This document shows positions 17,742-26,300 of a stretch of DNA of 64,000 nt, in pieces (positions within the stretch are counted from its first letter, which is position 1; every line of letters starts with the position of its first letter). Location of the stretch: contig JAKSLI010000008.1 of assembly GCA_024401305.1 (NCBI GenBank), positions 1 through 64,000 on the forward strand, written 5' to 3'. A program made the translations under genes and the position numbers. This DNA is from Bacteroidaceae bacterium. GTDB lineage: Bacteria; Bacteroidota; Bacteroidia; Bacteroidales; Bacteroidaceae. Under the pieces are notes generated by a model. The model had not been told where the DNA came from, ran no database searches, and was given only the letters and a program-made list of their open reading frames with translations.

Positions 17742-18860
17742 ATGAATAAGACTATCAACATCTCCCCATCGGGGAGCTTGAGGAGCTTTCTTGTACTCCT
17801 CCTTACAACCCTATGGATCTCTCCCCTCGTGGGGGAGTCGGAGGGGGTCTTCGCCCAAAGCATTGATGCAGAGTTTGATGTCATCGATATGGGTGACATC
17901 ACTTTCCAGCAGCCAGCGCAGGCAACATTCAGAATGAAGAACCGCGGTTCCGAATTCTTCCTGAAGGAAGTGAAGCCTTTCTGCGGTTGTACTCAAGTCA
18001 CATACCCAAAGAAGAACATTGCCAAGGGTGAGAACTTCACCATCACAGTGACCTACGATGCTGAGATGCTCGGCCATTTCCAGAAAGACATCGCAATGAT
18101 CAGCGACCAGTTTGAGAATCCGTATTACCTTACGGTGAAAGGAAATGTCGTAACGAATCCTATTACCCAGAGCATGGAAGAAAGCAATGGTGCTGCCGTG
18201 ATGATAGGCAAGATCATGCTCTCGCGCGACAATGTGGAGTTTGCCGACACTTACCAAGGCGACCGCATCCAAGACAGAATCACCATCACCAATGGTGACA
18301 CAAAGCCTATCAATCCGCAGATTGTCCATGTGCCTCAGTACATGACAGCACAGATCACTCCGAACATCATCCAGCCGGGCAAGCAAGGTGTCATCACATT
18401 CACGCTGAATGCAAACATGCTCCCACGCTATGGTCTCACACAGACATCCGTTTATCTCGCGGCATTCCCGGGCGACATCATTTCAAAGGAGAAGGAGATC
18501 CTCGTCACAGCCATCAAGTTGCCAAGTCTGCAGTTGTCGGAATCGCAGCGCAACCGCGTGCCTGTGCTCACACTCTCTGACAGCGGAATCAGTCTTGACA
18601 AGGCTCTCAAGGGCGACTTGGTTCTCGGAAACAAGGGTAAATCGCCACTGGTCATCTCTACGATCCAGTCGTTCACACCGGGTCTTAACATCACTCTCAA
18701 CAAGACCACGCTCAGCCCAGGCGAGACAACCATCCTCCGCGTGAAAGGCACTCGCAAGAATCTAAAGGACTTGGATTCAAAGCAACAGCCACGAATACTC
18801 ATCATCACAAACGACCCGAACAACCAGAAACTCATTCTTGAGGTAAAGTATAAACTCTAA
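17742..18860 (+). CDS. DUF1573-domain secreted protein
   Basis: 372 residues. An unusually long N-terminus (MNKTINISPSGSLRSF..., hydrophobic at 14-27) ends in VFAQS, read as a signal peptide. Its coding DNA contains the CTCCCC/GGGGAG repeat of this neighbourhood. DUF1573 features follow: DVIDMGDITF, FRMKNRGSEFFLKEVKPFCGCT, and a second immunoglobulin-like part with RITITNGDTKPI. The C-terminal third (QPRILIITNDPNNQKLILEV) repeats the pattern. The family is secreted, with Ig-like folds of unknown partner. The gene follows the macroglobulin by 60 bases and may share its transcript. Confidence 0.82.
   Translation: MNKTINISPSGSLRSFLVLLLTTLWISPLVGESEGVFAQSIDAEFDVIDMGDITFQQPAQATFRMKNRGSEFFLKEVKPFCGCTQVTYPKKNIAKGENFTITVTYDAEMLGHFQKDIAMISDQFENPYYLTVKGNVVTNPITQSMEESNGAAVMIGKIMLSRDNVEFADTYQGDRIQDRITITNGDTKPINPQIVHVPQYMTAQITPNIIQPGKQGVITFTLNANMLPRYGLTQTSVYLAAFPGDIISKEKEILVTAIKLPSLQLSESQRNRVPVLTLSDSGISLDKALKGDLVLGNKGKSPLVISTIQSFTPGLNITLNKTTLSPGETTILRVKGTRKNLKDLDSKQQPRILIITNDPNNQKLILEVKYKL
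17760..17850 (+). repeat. G/C-rich repeat within the DUF1573 signal-peptide region
   Basis: CTCCCCATCGGGGAG at 17762-17776, then CTCCCCTCGTGGGGGAG and CGGAGGGGGTC at 17821-17850, match the family in the preceding gene. They encode SPSGSL and SPLVGESEGV on either side of the hydrophobic core. Confidence 0.65.
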
Positions 18861-18883
18861 TATTCGCTCGGACCCACCCCCAC

Positions 18884-18966
18884 CCCCTCCCTTATAAGGA
18901 GGGGAGGAATTAGTCTTGAGGGATGATAATTGTAGGGCGAGGATTTCCGAGCCGCTTTCCATCCTA
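18884..18966. repeat. CCCCTCC/GGAGGGG hairpin followed by half of the GGCGAGGATTTCC element
   Basis: CCCCTCCCTTATAAGGAGGGG (18884-18904) could terminate the DUF1573 transcript. At 18936-18953 lies GGCGAGGATTTCCGAGCC, identical to the left arm at 2334-2351. Here it is bounded by TGTAGG and CCTACA. Confidence 0.65.
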
Positions 18967-18969
18967 CAA

Positions 18970-19013
18970 AAGTAATCATACTTTATACTTATTACTTAAT
19001 ACTTATTACTTCC
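18970..19013 (+). repeat. Single arm of the TTATTACTTAATAC repeat
   Basis: ACTTATTACTTAATACTTATTACTT directly precedes the MeaB start codon and matches the right arm of the element at 41535-41652. Confidence 0.7.
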
Positions 19014-19014
19014 T

Positions 19015-20112
19015 ATGCATCATCCAGAAAACGACGAAGAATACAAGGGACTTGTAGTAAATGCTGGCGTAGAACAGCCATCAATAGTCAATCCTTATTT
19101 CAAACGCATACGCAAACGCCCGAAGCAACTCTCAGTAGATGAGATGGTTGACGGCATTCTGAAAGGCAATATCACCGTTCTTTCACAAGCAGTAACGCTC
19201 GTAGAAAGCGTGCTTCCTGAGCATCAGGCAAAGGCTCAGGAGGTCATTGCCAAGTGCTTGCCATACGCAGGAAACTCCATCCGCATCGGTATCAGCGGTG
19301 TTCCTGGCGCTGGCAAGAGTACTTCCATTGACGAGTTCGGCTGCCATGTCCTCGACCGCAAGGGAGGCAAGCTCGCAGTCCTTGCCATCGACCCAAGTTC
19401 AGAGCGCTCAAAGGGCAGTATCCTTGGCGACAAGACTCGTATGGAGAAACTCTGCGTTCGCGAGAACACCTTCATTCGCCCTTCACCATCGGCAGGTTCT
19501 CTCGGTGGTGTTGCACGCAAGACTCGTGAGACTATCATCCTCTGCGAGGCAGCCGGTTTCGACACAATCTTCGTGGAAACGGTAGGTGTGGGACAGAGCG
19601 AGACTGCGTGCCACTCAATGGTTGACTTCTTCCTTCTCATACAGGTTGCCGGTACTGGCGACGAACTTCAGGGCATCAAGCGCGGTATCATGGAGATTTC
19701 CGATGGTATCGTTGTCAACAAGTGCGACGGCGACAATGTTGACGCTTGCCAGATGGCAGCAACACATTTCCGCAACGCCCTCCATTTCTTCCCGGCTTCC
19801 GAAAGCGGTTGGGTGCCAAAGGTGCTCACCTACAGCGGTTTCTATGGCTACGGCATCAAGGAAGTCTTCGACATGATCTACGAATACTTCGACTTCATAA
19901 AGGCAAACGGCTATTTCGACTATCGCCGCAACGAGCAGAGCAAGTACTGGATGTACGAAAGCATCAACGAACAGCTCCGCAACTCCTTCTACAACATGCC
20001 ACAGATTCGTGACATCATCAAGCAGAAGGAGTCAGAAGTCCTCACCGGCGTAAAGACAAGCTTCATCGCCGCCCACGAACTTCTCGACATCTATACGAAG
20101 AACAGCAAGTAA
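19015..20112 (+). CDS. meaB: MeaB/ArgK-family G3E GTPase (methylmalonyl-CoA mutase chaperone)
   Basis: 365 residues. The P-loop GVPGAGKST is at about 95-103, VLAIDPSSERSKGSILGDKTRM follows, then the metal/switch region FIRPSPSAGSLGG, FVETVGVGQSE and the guanine-specificity NKCD near 240. These are hallmarks of MeaB, which guards and reloads adenosylcobalamin-dependent methylmalonyl-CoA mutase in the succinate-propionate route. The mutase subunits are not in this window, so the gene stands alone. A repeat arm abuts the ATG at 19015. The protein is cytoplasmic. Confidence 0.92.
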   Translation: MHHPENDEEYKGLVVNAGVEQPSIVNPYFKRIRKRPKQLSVDEMVDGILKGNITVLSQAVTLVESVLPEHQAKAQEVIAKCLPYAGNSIRIGISGVPGAGKSTSIDEFGCHVLDRKGGKLAVLAIDPSSERSKGSILGDKTRMEKLCVRENTFIRPSPSAGSLGGVARKTRETIILCEAAGFDTIFVETVGVGQSETACHSMVDFFLLIQVAGTGDELQGIKRGIMEISDGIVVNKCDGDNVDACQMAATHFRNALHFFPASESGWVPKVLTYSGFYGYGIKEVFDMIYEYFDFIKANGYFDYRRNEQSKYWMYESINEQLRNSFYNMPQIRDIIKQKESEVLTGVKTSFIAAHELLDIYTKNSK

Positions 20113-20130
20113 CTAAACTTTCCCCTTACT

Positions 20131-20566
20131 TTTAACAAAAACAATAAAAACCGCATGAAAGAGAAGATGGCTCTAACAAGCCATTGATGCTGAAGCTGCC
20201 CAAATCATATTGTGAGCGAGCTCCCATATAATTTGAACACCAACATCATCACTCTATCGGACTTTCTTCTCTTTCATGCAAAAAACAGAAAAAACATTTT
20301 ACCTTCATTAACCCTAAAAACCTAACCCTAACGTTAACCCTAACTTAGAGTCGGTTAAGGTTAAGGTTATCGTTAAGGTTAAGGTTATCGTTAAGGTTAA
20401 GGTTATCGTTAAGGTTGTTAATGTTTTTTCTTTTTGAAGTCTAGTATATTTCTGTTTGGCATTTCATGAGAGCTCGCTCTCAAAGAATGACGAACAGAAA
20501 GATACGGAATCTTGCAAGAGATTCTGAAAAAGACTCCAAAAAGTGTTTTTCTTGTTTTTGTTAAAA
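20131..20566. repeat. Large nested inverted-repeat element (about 435 bases)
   Basis: Successive complementary pairs are TTTAACAAAAACAATAAAAA (20131) with its near-complement at 20547-20566, GAGCGAGCTC (20214) with GAGCTCGCTC (near 20469), GAAAAAACATT (20288) with its complement (20420-20430), and a central CCCTAAC array (20308-20345) facing three 18-base TTAAGGTTAAGGTTATCG units (20355-20408). A separate hairpin pairs GCATGAAAGAGAAG (20153-20166) with 20266-20279. No gene or promoter is apparent; this fills the MeaB/GH30 gap. Confidence 0.8.
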
Positions 20567-20569
20567 AAG

Positions 20570-22126
20570 ATGGGAGACTTCAGTAAGCAATTCATGATTC
20601 ATAAAGCTATAACCCTTATCGCAGCAATGCTGCTTCTTTTCGGAGAGAATGCCATCGCACAAAGTCCAGCAAACTCTGAAACCTTTGAAACCTCTGAAAC
20701 CATTGAAACCCCTAAAACCCCTAAAACCCCTGTAAACATCTCCACCGCCACAAAACTCCAGACTGTCCAAGGTTGGGGCGTCAGTCTGTGCTGGTGGGCA
20801 GCTCAGGTTGGCCAGTGGCAGGAAGAGCAGCAGGACGAGATTATCGATTGGATAGTTTCTCCCGAAGGTCTCAACTACAATGTGTTCCGCTACAATATTC
20901 CTGGCGGCGATGACCCTGACCACACCAACTGTGCTGCACGCCACATGGAGCACGGCAAGGGACTTCGTGCCGACATGGCGGGATTCATAAAGCACCGCCC
21001 TGCCAACGACAAGGACCACACCACATGGACTTACGATTGGGATGCAGACAAGCCGCAGATCACCATTCTCAAGAAGATCGTGGCTCGCTGCAAACACTAT
21101 GGCAAGGAGCCTATCATCGAAGCGTTCTCCAACTCTGCCCCTTGGTGGATGACTGTCAGCGGCTGTGTTGCCGGCTCCCGCAACGGCACCGACACAAACC
21201 TGAAGAGCGAGTACTATGCTGCCTTTGCCGACTATATTATAGATGTGTGCAAACATTTGGAGAGCCAAGGCATCACGATACATTCCATTGATCCATTCAA
21301 CGAACCGACAACCGATTACTGGAAGATTCAAGGCAGTCAGGAAGGTTGTGGATTCAAGGCTAAGGACCAGATTCTGTTCATCAACAACCACTTCGCCTCT
21401 GCCGTCAGAAAGAGCGGACTTTCCGCCGTGATCTCCGCAAGCGACGAAACATCCCCTGGTTTGAGTCTACTCACCTTCGACGCATACGTGAAGAACGCAA
21501 CAGCCATTGCGAATATCGGTCAGTGGAACACCCACACTTATTCTAGCAGTCGCCATACCACGAACGCCATCAGGGAGTCGCTCCGTGACGCCGTTGCAGC
21601 AAAGGGCAAGACACTATGGATGAGTGAGACCGGAGAAGGAGGTTTCGCCATCAATGGCAACCTCGCACTCGCAAAGAAGATGTTCGACGATCTCCGCTAC
21701 CTGCAGCCGGTAGTATGGTGCGACTGGCAAGCGATGGAAACGAACGACCAGTGGTGTTTCATAACATGTTCAGGCAACAACAATCGCTACACCCCGCCCT
21801 ACAACCGCAACAAGAACTATTACGTTCGCCAGCATGTAACAAAATATATTCCATCAGGCTATCACCTCGTCTCTACCGACAACGATAATGTCCTCGCAGC
21901 AGTGAGCCCGGACAACAGCGAGTTGGTTGTTTGCATCATAAATCAAGACAGACAGGAAGCAAACTACGACCTATCAAGCATCACAAGGAATTGGAAGCAC
22001 GAGGCAACAATCAAGACAGCCGTCTTCACCGACCGAAGAAACAATGCTAGCCCCGATGTTCCCTTCACCACTTTTAGCAACATCACTTGCCACCCAAGAA
22101 GTATCACAACAATAGTGATAACATAG
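20570..22126 (+). CDS. Glycoside hydrolase family 30, endo-beta-galactanase-like
   Basis: 518 residues. The signal peptide is within MGDFSKQFMIHKAITLIAAM...AIAQS; an ATG at 20594 would give a more conventional signal peptide and is an alternative start. A repeat-encoded Thr/Pro/Glu linker (SETFETSETIETPKTPKTP) follows cleavage. The catalytic barrel begins VQGWGVSLCWWA, as in GH30 beta-1,6-galactanases. The acid/base is probably E245 in DPFNEP and the nucleophile E353 in WMSETGEGG (numbered from 20570). A short beta-sandwich ends the protein. It is secreted and should cleave a beta-linked hemicellulose or arabinogalactan side chain. The substrate is a family-level inference. Confidence 0.85.
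   Translation: MGDFSKQFMIHKAITLIAAMLLLFGENAIAQSPANSETFETSETIETPKTPKTPVNISTATKLQTVQGWGVSLCWWAAQVGQWQEEQQDEIIDWIVSPEGLNYNVFRYNIPGGDDPDHTNCAARHMEHGKGLRADMAGFIKHRPANDKDHTTWTYDWDADKPQITILKKIVARCKHYGKEPIIEAFSNSAPWWMTVSGCVAGSRNGTDTNLKSEYYAAFADYIIDVCKHLESQGITIHSIDPFNEPTTDYWKIQGSQEGCGFKAKDQILFINNHFASAVRKSGLSAVISASDETSPGLSLLTFDAYVKNATAIANIGQWNTHTYSSSRHTTNAIRESLRDAVAAKGKTLWMSETGEGGFAINGNLALAKKMFDDLRYLQPVVWCDWQAMETNDQWCFITCSGNNNRYTPPYNRNKNYYVRQHVTKYIPSGYHLVSTDNDNVLAAVSPDNSELVVCIINQDRQEANYDLSSITRNWKHEATIKTAVFTDRRNNASPDVPFTTFSNITCHPRSITTIVIT
20674..20732 (+). repeat. In-frame GAAACCTCT/GAAACCCCT repeats in the GH30 linker
   Basis: Seven or so units of GAAACCNNT or AAAACCCCT encode the low-complexity linker. 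The same unit is intergenic at 45378-45422 and, inverted, at 38268-38345. Confidence 0.8.
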
Positions 22127-22142
22127 CATTTTTTGAAAAAAC

Positions 22143-22229
22143 TTATTTACTCTTAAATAATTCAGAATGTGTTCCTACACGCTTCAGGTCTTTCTTGGCT
22201 TGTGTCGAATAACGAACTTGCTTTTTCAT
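22143..22229 (-). pseudogene. Truncated RelE/YafQ-type toxin remnant (28 codons)
   Basis: On the minus strand an ATG at 22229 overlaps the upstream stop codon as ATGA. It reads MKKQVRYSTQAKKDLKRVG and then stops after 28 codons. The VRYSTQAKKDLKR start is that of YafQ/RelE-like mRNA interferases, which normally run about 90 residues. The catalytic C-terminal part is missing, so it should be inactive. The break occurs after residue ~19, where the sequence changes to THSELFKSK. Confidence 0.65.
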
Positions 22230-22501
22230 GCTTCGTCTATACTTTTCAAGAAAGAATCAAAGTCTGTCATATCCAGTGTGCCAGCATATTCTCCAGAACG
22301 AGTTTCCTTGATTGCTTCAACAGTTTCCTCTTGAAGCATCATCGGTTCTTCTTCATACGCAATGTCATACATTTTGGCATTTGATTCATTCACTTTCTTA
22401 CTAGCATAGCCAAGAACCTTGTCAAGCACACTTTCGTTTTTTATTGCCATGACAAGTTCCATCAAGCTCAATTTCTTTGCATCAAATGTAGCTGTTTGCA
22501 T
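22226..22501 (-). CDS. Probable antitoxin of a broken toxin-antitoxin pair
   Basis: 91 residues starting MQTATFDAKKLSLMELVMAI, a helix-rich N-terminus resembling small Bacteroidota antitoxin proteins encoded before YafQ-like toxins. The C-terminal half is acidic (AYEEEPMMLQEE) and probably disordered until it binds a toxin. The start at 22501 is fixed by the promoter (expected transcription start near 22518). A TTG at 22528 would lie within the -7 element. The ATGA overlap with the toxin remnant shows the usual translational coupling. Its partner being truncated leaves it an orphan here. Confidence 0.7.
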   Translation of the reverse strand: MQTATFDAKKLSLMELVMAIKNESVLDKVLGYASKKVNESNAKMYDIAYEEEPMMLQEETVEAIKETRSGEYAGTLDMTDFDSFLKSIDEA

Positions 22502-22525
22502 AATGTAGTTCTTTATTTGACATTG

Positions 22526-22557
22526 CAAAATTAATACTTTTTATATTTACCTCCAAA
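22526..22557 (-). promoter_or_regulatory. Promoter of the antitoxin gene
   Basis: On the minus strand TTTG (22554-22557), 20 bases, TAATTTTG (22526-22533). The leader to the ATG at 22501 would be about 17 bases. Confidence 0.7.
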
Positions 22558-22615
22558 TTTCTGCCCATAAATTTGATTAGCACACATTATAAACCTATGA
22601 CTTTTGCCTCAAAAA

Positions 22616-22825
22616 ATGCATTTTTTCATCCATAACTACCACAGTTATTGTGCGTAACTGCCGAAGTTGCAGTTCCTAAGTGCCGTGGTAACGATGCGTA
22701 AAAGTGGCAGTTACGATTGCGGAGAGTTTGCGGAGAGCTGCGGAGAGTTCAACAAACTCTCCGCAATCGCAAACAGCTATATTTCAGATATTTACCCAGC
22801 ATCTGCGGAGAGGTGGAGAGTTGTA
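22616..22825. repeat. Nested inverted element with GCGGAGAGTT tandem units
   Basis: GATTGCGGAGAGTTTG (22716-22731) and its exact complement (22753-22768) enclose further GCGGAGAG units, and another copy is at 22804-22819. Just left of it, GTAACTGCC and GGCAGTTAC (near 22655 and 22706) form a second inverted pair. The region 22530-23076 has no intact gene; it holds this element and the methylase remnant. Confidence 0.75.
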
Positions 22826-22956
22826 CGCGTTTTTGGGGGAATCTTTATCTCATCTTCCGTCAAACCATAGAAGTCATAGGCGAAACGGTCGATGTCACGC
22901 TCATTATAGATGGGCGAACAGAAGAACCGTCCATACAACCCGACCTGTGATAAGAA
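22825..22956 (-). pseudogene. C-terminal remnant of an Eco57I-type DNA methylase/restriction protein
   Basis: On the minus strand an open stretch reads ...FLSQVGLYGRFF, CSPIYNERDIDRFAYDFY, GLTEDEIKIP. The ending YDFYGLTEDEIKI closely resembles the last residues of adenine-specific DNA methylases of the Eco57I/type IIG group (VYELYGLTEEEIxIVE). No start or catalytic NPPY region is present and the frame closes upstream. Right after EIKI the reading runs into the GCGGAGAG repeat, so the gene end was apparently overwritten. Confidence 0.5.
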
Positions 22957-23014
22957 TTTTAGTTGCAAGTTGCTTTTCGCGCATTAAAATCACATCAAAT
23001 TTTCCTTTTATTAG

Positions 23015-23022
23015 TAACTTTG
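23015..23022 (+). promoter_or_regulatory. Probable -7 box before the 71-residue gene
   Basis: TAACTTTG, about 55 bases upstream of the ATG at 23077. The -33 region (AATTTTCC) is poor. Confidence 0.45.
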
Positions 23023-23076
23023 CAGATTGTAGAAAATGTAGAAAAGGATAAACCGACAGATAAATCATACACAACT

Positions 23077-23292
23077 ATGCGAAAAAAATACTATAAGCCA
23101 AAATGCAGACGTATTCTCATTGATCTGGAAGCATTAATGACAACTTGTAGCCCTGGAGTGAAGGCTACAGTGGAACTCATCGAAACTTTAGAAAACGAAG
23201 CAGAATACAACGGTCTCATTTATGATCCTTCAAAGCCGATAGATGCAAAAGCGCAAGACGGATTTATCATTGATGATTTCAATGATTTATAA
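23077..23292 (+). CDS. Small hypothetical protein (71 residues)
   Basis: Starts MRKKYYKPKCRRILIDLEALM, a basic N-terminus, then an acidic C-terminal half ending DGFIIDDFNDL. I do not recognise a family, and no signal peptide or membrane helix is evident. The start at 23077 is chosen because the -7 box at 23015 excludes the longer in-frame reading from 22963. The BspA-like gene follows after 76 bases, so the two may be co-transcribed. Confidence 0.6.
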   Translation: MRKKYYKPKCRRILIDLEALMTTCSPGVKATVELIETLENEAEYNGLIYDPSKPIDAKAQDGFIIDDFNDL

Positions 23293-23368
23293 ATCCAAAC
23301 GATGGGATTGCCCCCAAGATTAATCTTGTTTTTCCACACAAACTTTTTGACTATAATATCCTCTTGAT

Positions 23369-26300
23369 ATGAAAAGATATTTTTCTTTGTTCATTTCTCT
23401 GTTATTCTGCATTGTTGCCAATGCCTACAAGGATGGTGACCCAATAACCGTAAATGGCATAACATACCAATTTATAAGTGTGTCAAAAGGCACACTGCGT
23501 GCTATAAGCGCTACAACTGCCGCCATAACGGATGGCAATACGATTGTCGTGCCACCAACGGCTGTTGATCCTCAGGACGCTCAGAAGATATATACGGTAG
23601 ATGCCGTAAGATTCTACGGCAATGTGCTCCCTGCTGCATGCACTAAAGTTATTCTTAGCGAGGGCATCACAAAGATGAACTCCCTATATAATGACGCGTC
23701 TGTTCGTGAACTTTATCTGCCAGCTACTCTGAATGAGTTCACCCTTCTCAACCAGTATGAGTTGCGCAAGATAGAAGTGGCTGCCGGCAACACTAACTTC
23801 AAGTTTGTTACCGAAGAGGAGTTCACTGGTGTAAATCCTGGCACTGAGAGCGATGGATATGTGGCAGGTTATCTTGTGTCGTGTGACGATACCAAGGTCT
23901 ATTATCATGTTTATCCAAAGAATTTCAACTATCCGAACAATACAATTTGTATACCAGATCAGGTAACTTTCGTGCTGTCTGGTTCATATTACAGGGGACC
24001 TAGCTCTATGCAGACCATACATATCGGTAAGAGCCTCCAGACCTTTGCCTCTGACGCCAAAGCTCCCGATGGTCTCAAGGCATTCACGGTAGATCCGGAA
24101 AATACCACTTTCCATGCTGATGAGGGCGTGCTTTATAAGCTTATCTCGGGTGATGAGTATGGTTTGGAGTGCTATCCTCCTGGCAAGAATGATGAGAAAT
24201 TCACAGTTTGGGAGAAGTGTACAAAACTTACAAACCTGTGTCTCCAGTATGCAAAGATGAATATTCTTGACCTTAACAAGGTGCAGACCGTTGATTACAA
24301 CGCATGGCGCTTTGCGAGCAGGTTGCATACTGTTGTCATCGGCGATGACCTTACAGCATTGTATAACTCGCAGGAAGGTAATAACTTCAAGCGCTATGTG
24401 TTCAAGAATGACTATGATAAAGTGCCTCAGCCTTCAGAAGAGGAGATGGTCAACAGTACAAATCATCAAAACTTCAAACTCGTGGATGCCCTGTTGCTGA
24501 GTGCTGATGGTAAAACAGCCTGGGCATGGCCTGCTGGTCGTTATCTTGTATCAGGAAGCAATGAGACCAATTCTGTATGTAAGGATTACACTCTCCCTGC
24601 AGGTGTAGAGACTGTAAAGAATTACGCTTTCCACAATGCCCGTATTGCTAAGTTCCATTCTAATCCAGAACTTAAGAACATAGAAGGCGGTTCCGCTTTT
24701 GCATATTCTTATTTCACTCATGCCGACTTCGGAGCCTCAACCGACTTGGCAAATATCTCAGGATTGTCCGAAAGCAGTATCCTCGAAGAGATTACCATCT
24801 CACCTTCCGTAACAACACTCAGTTCGTTCAGCGGTTGCAAGAAACTCGCTTCCATAGTAATTCCTGATGGTTCAAAGATGAAGGAATTTAGTAGTAGTAC
24901 ATTCTCTGGTCTTTCAAGTCTCAAGAGCATTATCTTCGAAGGAACTTGTGCAGATGGATTCTCTATTAAAAGCGACGCCTTTAAAAACTGTACTGGTCTT
25001 GAAACCTTCGTTTTCCCTTCAACAATCCGTTCTATCTACGAGGGAGCTTTCTCTGGTTGCTCCAGCCTCGAACATGTTACATTCCAACAGCCTTCTACGC
25101 TCTATTGGATTGGCGACAATGCCTTTGCCATGTGTCCACTCAAGAAAATTGACTTGCCGGAGTCACTTTCAGAGATTCATCGCGAGGCTTTCCGCAACTG
25201 CGAGAACCTCACGGAAGTGAACATTCCAGCCAATGTCAAGACTATACACCCTGAAGCATTCAAGTTCTGCAACAACCTTCTTGACATCAATGTCGATAAG
25301 AAGAATACCAAATATTCAAGCCTTGACGGCTATCTTTTGTCAAAGGACAAGGAGACACTCGTGATCTTCCCACCAGCCAAGGCTAACGACCGCTTCACAC
25401 TTCTTCCTCCTTCCATAACAAAAATTGGTGATTATGCATTCTACAGCTGTAGCATACTTAAGAATTTAACAATACCTAACAAGGTGAAGAGCATCGGCGA
25501 GCGCTCGTTCGGCAACTGTCCTAACCTCAATACCATCACTTTCCTCTGCGATGAGATGATAGATCCTGCCAAAATCAATCAGGAACAGAACAAGGTGGCG
25601 TTTGACGATACTATGTTTAAAAATATCACCATCAATGTTCGCCAGCCAAAGCTTACTGATTATACGGAAAATTCCTTCTACCAGCAGTTCAAGGCCATCA
25701 ATCCTTCATTCCTTGTGGATAAGAAGAACGAGTACATTGCCGTAAGCGACATTGCCGTTGACCTGTTGGCAGTAAACGAAGGCTCTCATACATACATTAT
25801 TCCTCAGAGCATAGAGCACGACGGAAAGCAGTACATCGTTTCGCTCATGGGTGACTATGCTTGCCAGAATGCACCTTCGTCGATAAAGGAAATCGTTATG
25901 TTCAACAATGTTGAATACATAGGTGCCAAGGCTTTCAAGCAAACAGCCAGCCAAACGATAGAAAACCTATTCTTCGTTCAGGCTAACCCTACAAAGCAGC
26001 TTCTTTCTACAACTCGTTTCGAGCTCACTCCTGCTGACCTCGGTGGCGATGACCAGTATAAGGAGTTTGCAGATGATATGAAGGTATATGTGCGCAAATC
26101 AGCTTACGACAAATGTATCACAGACTGGGCTTCATATTCAAGCATGATTGATTATAAGATAAAAGATGCTCAGATAAAGACCAAATACGCTACATTTGCT
26201 CGCGAATTTGATGTGGACTTCTCTGATTGTACCGATTATCAGATTCTGGCATTTACTGCCAACTGCGACAATAAGGGTATCACTTCTGGCTCTGGCGACT

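Noticed and set aside
20300-20430. CRISPR-like or telomere repeats
   Set aside because: No spacers of uniform length; the 18-base units are contiguous and face an inverted partner, so this is a hairpin array. The CCCTAAC words do not form a regular telomere sequence.
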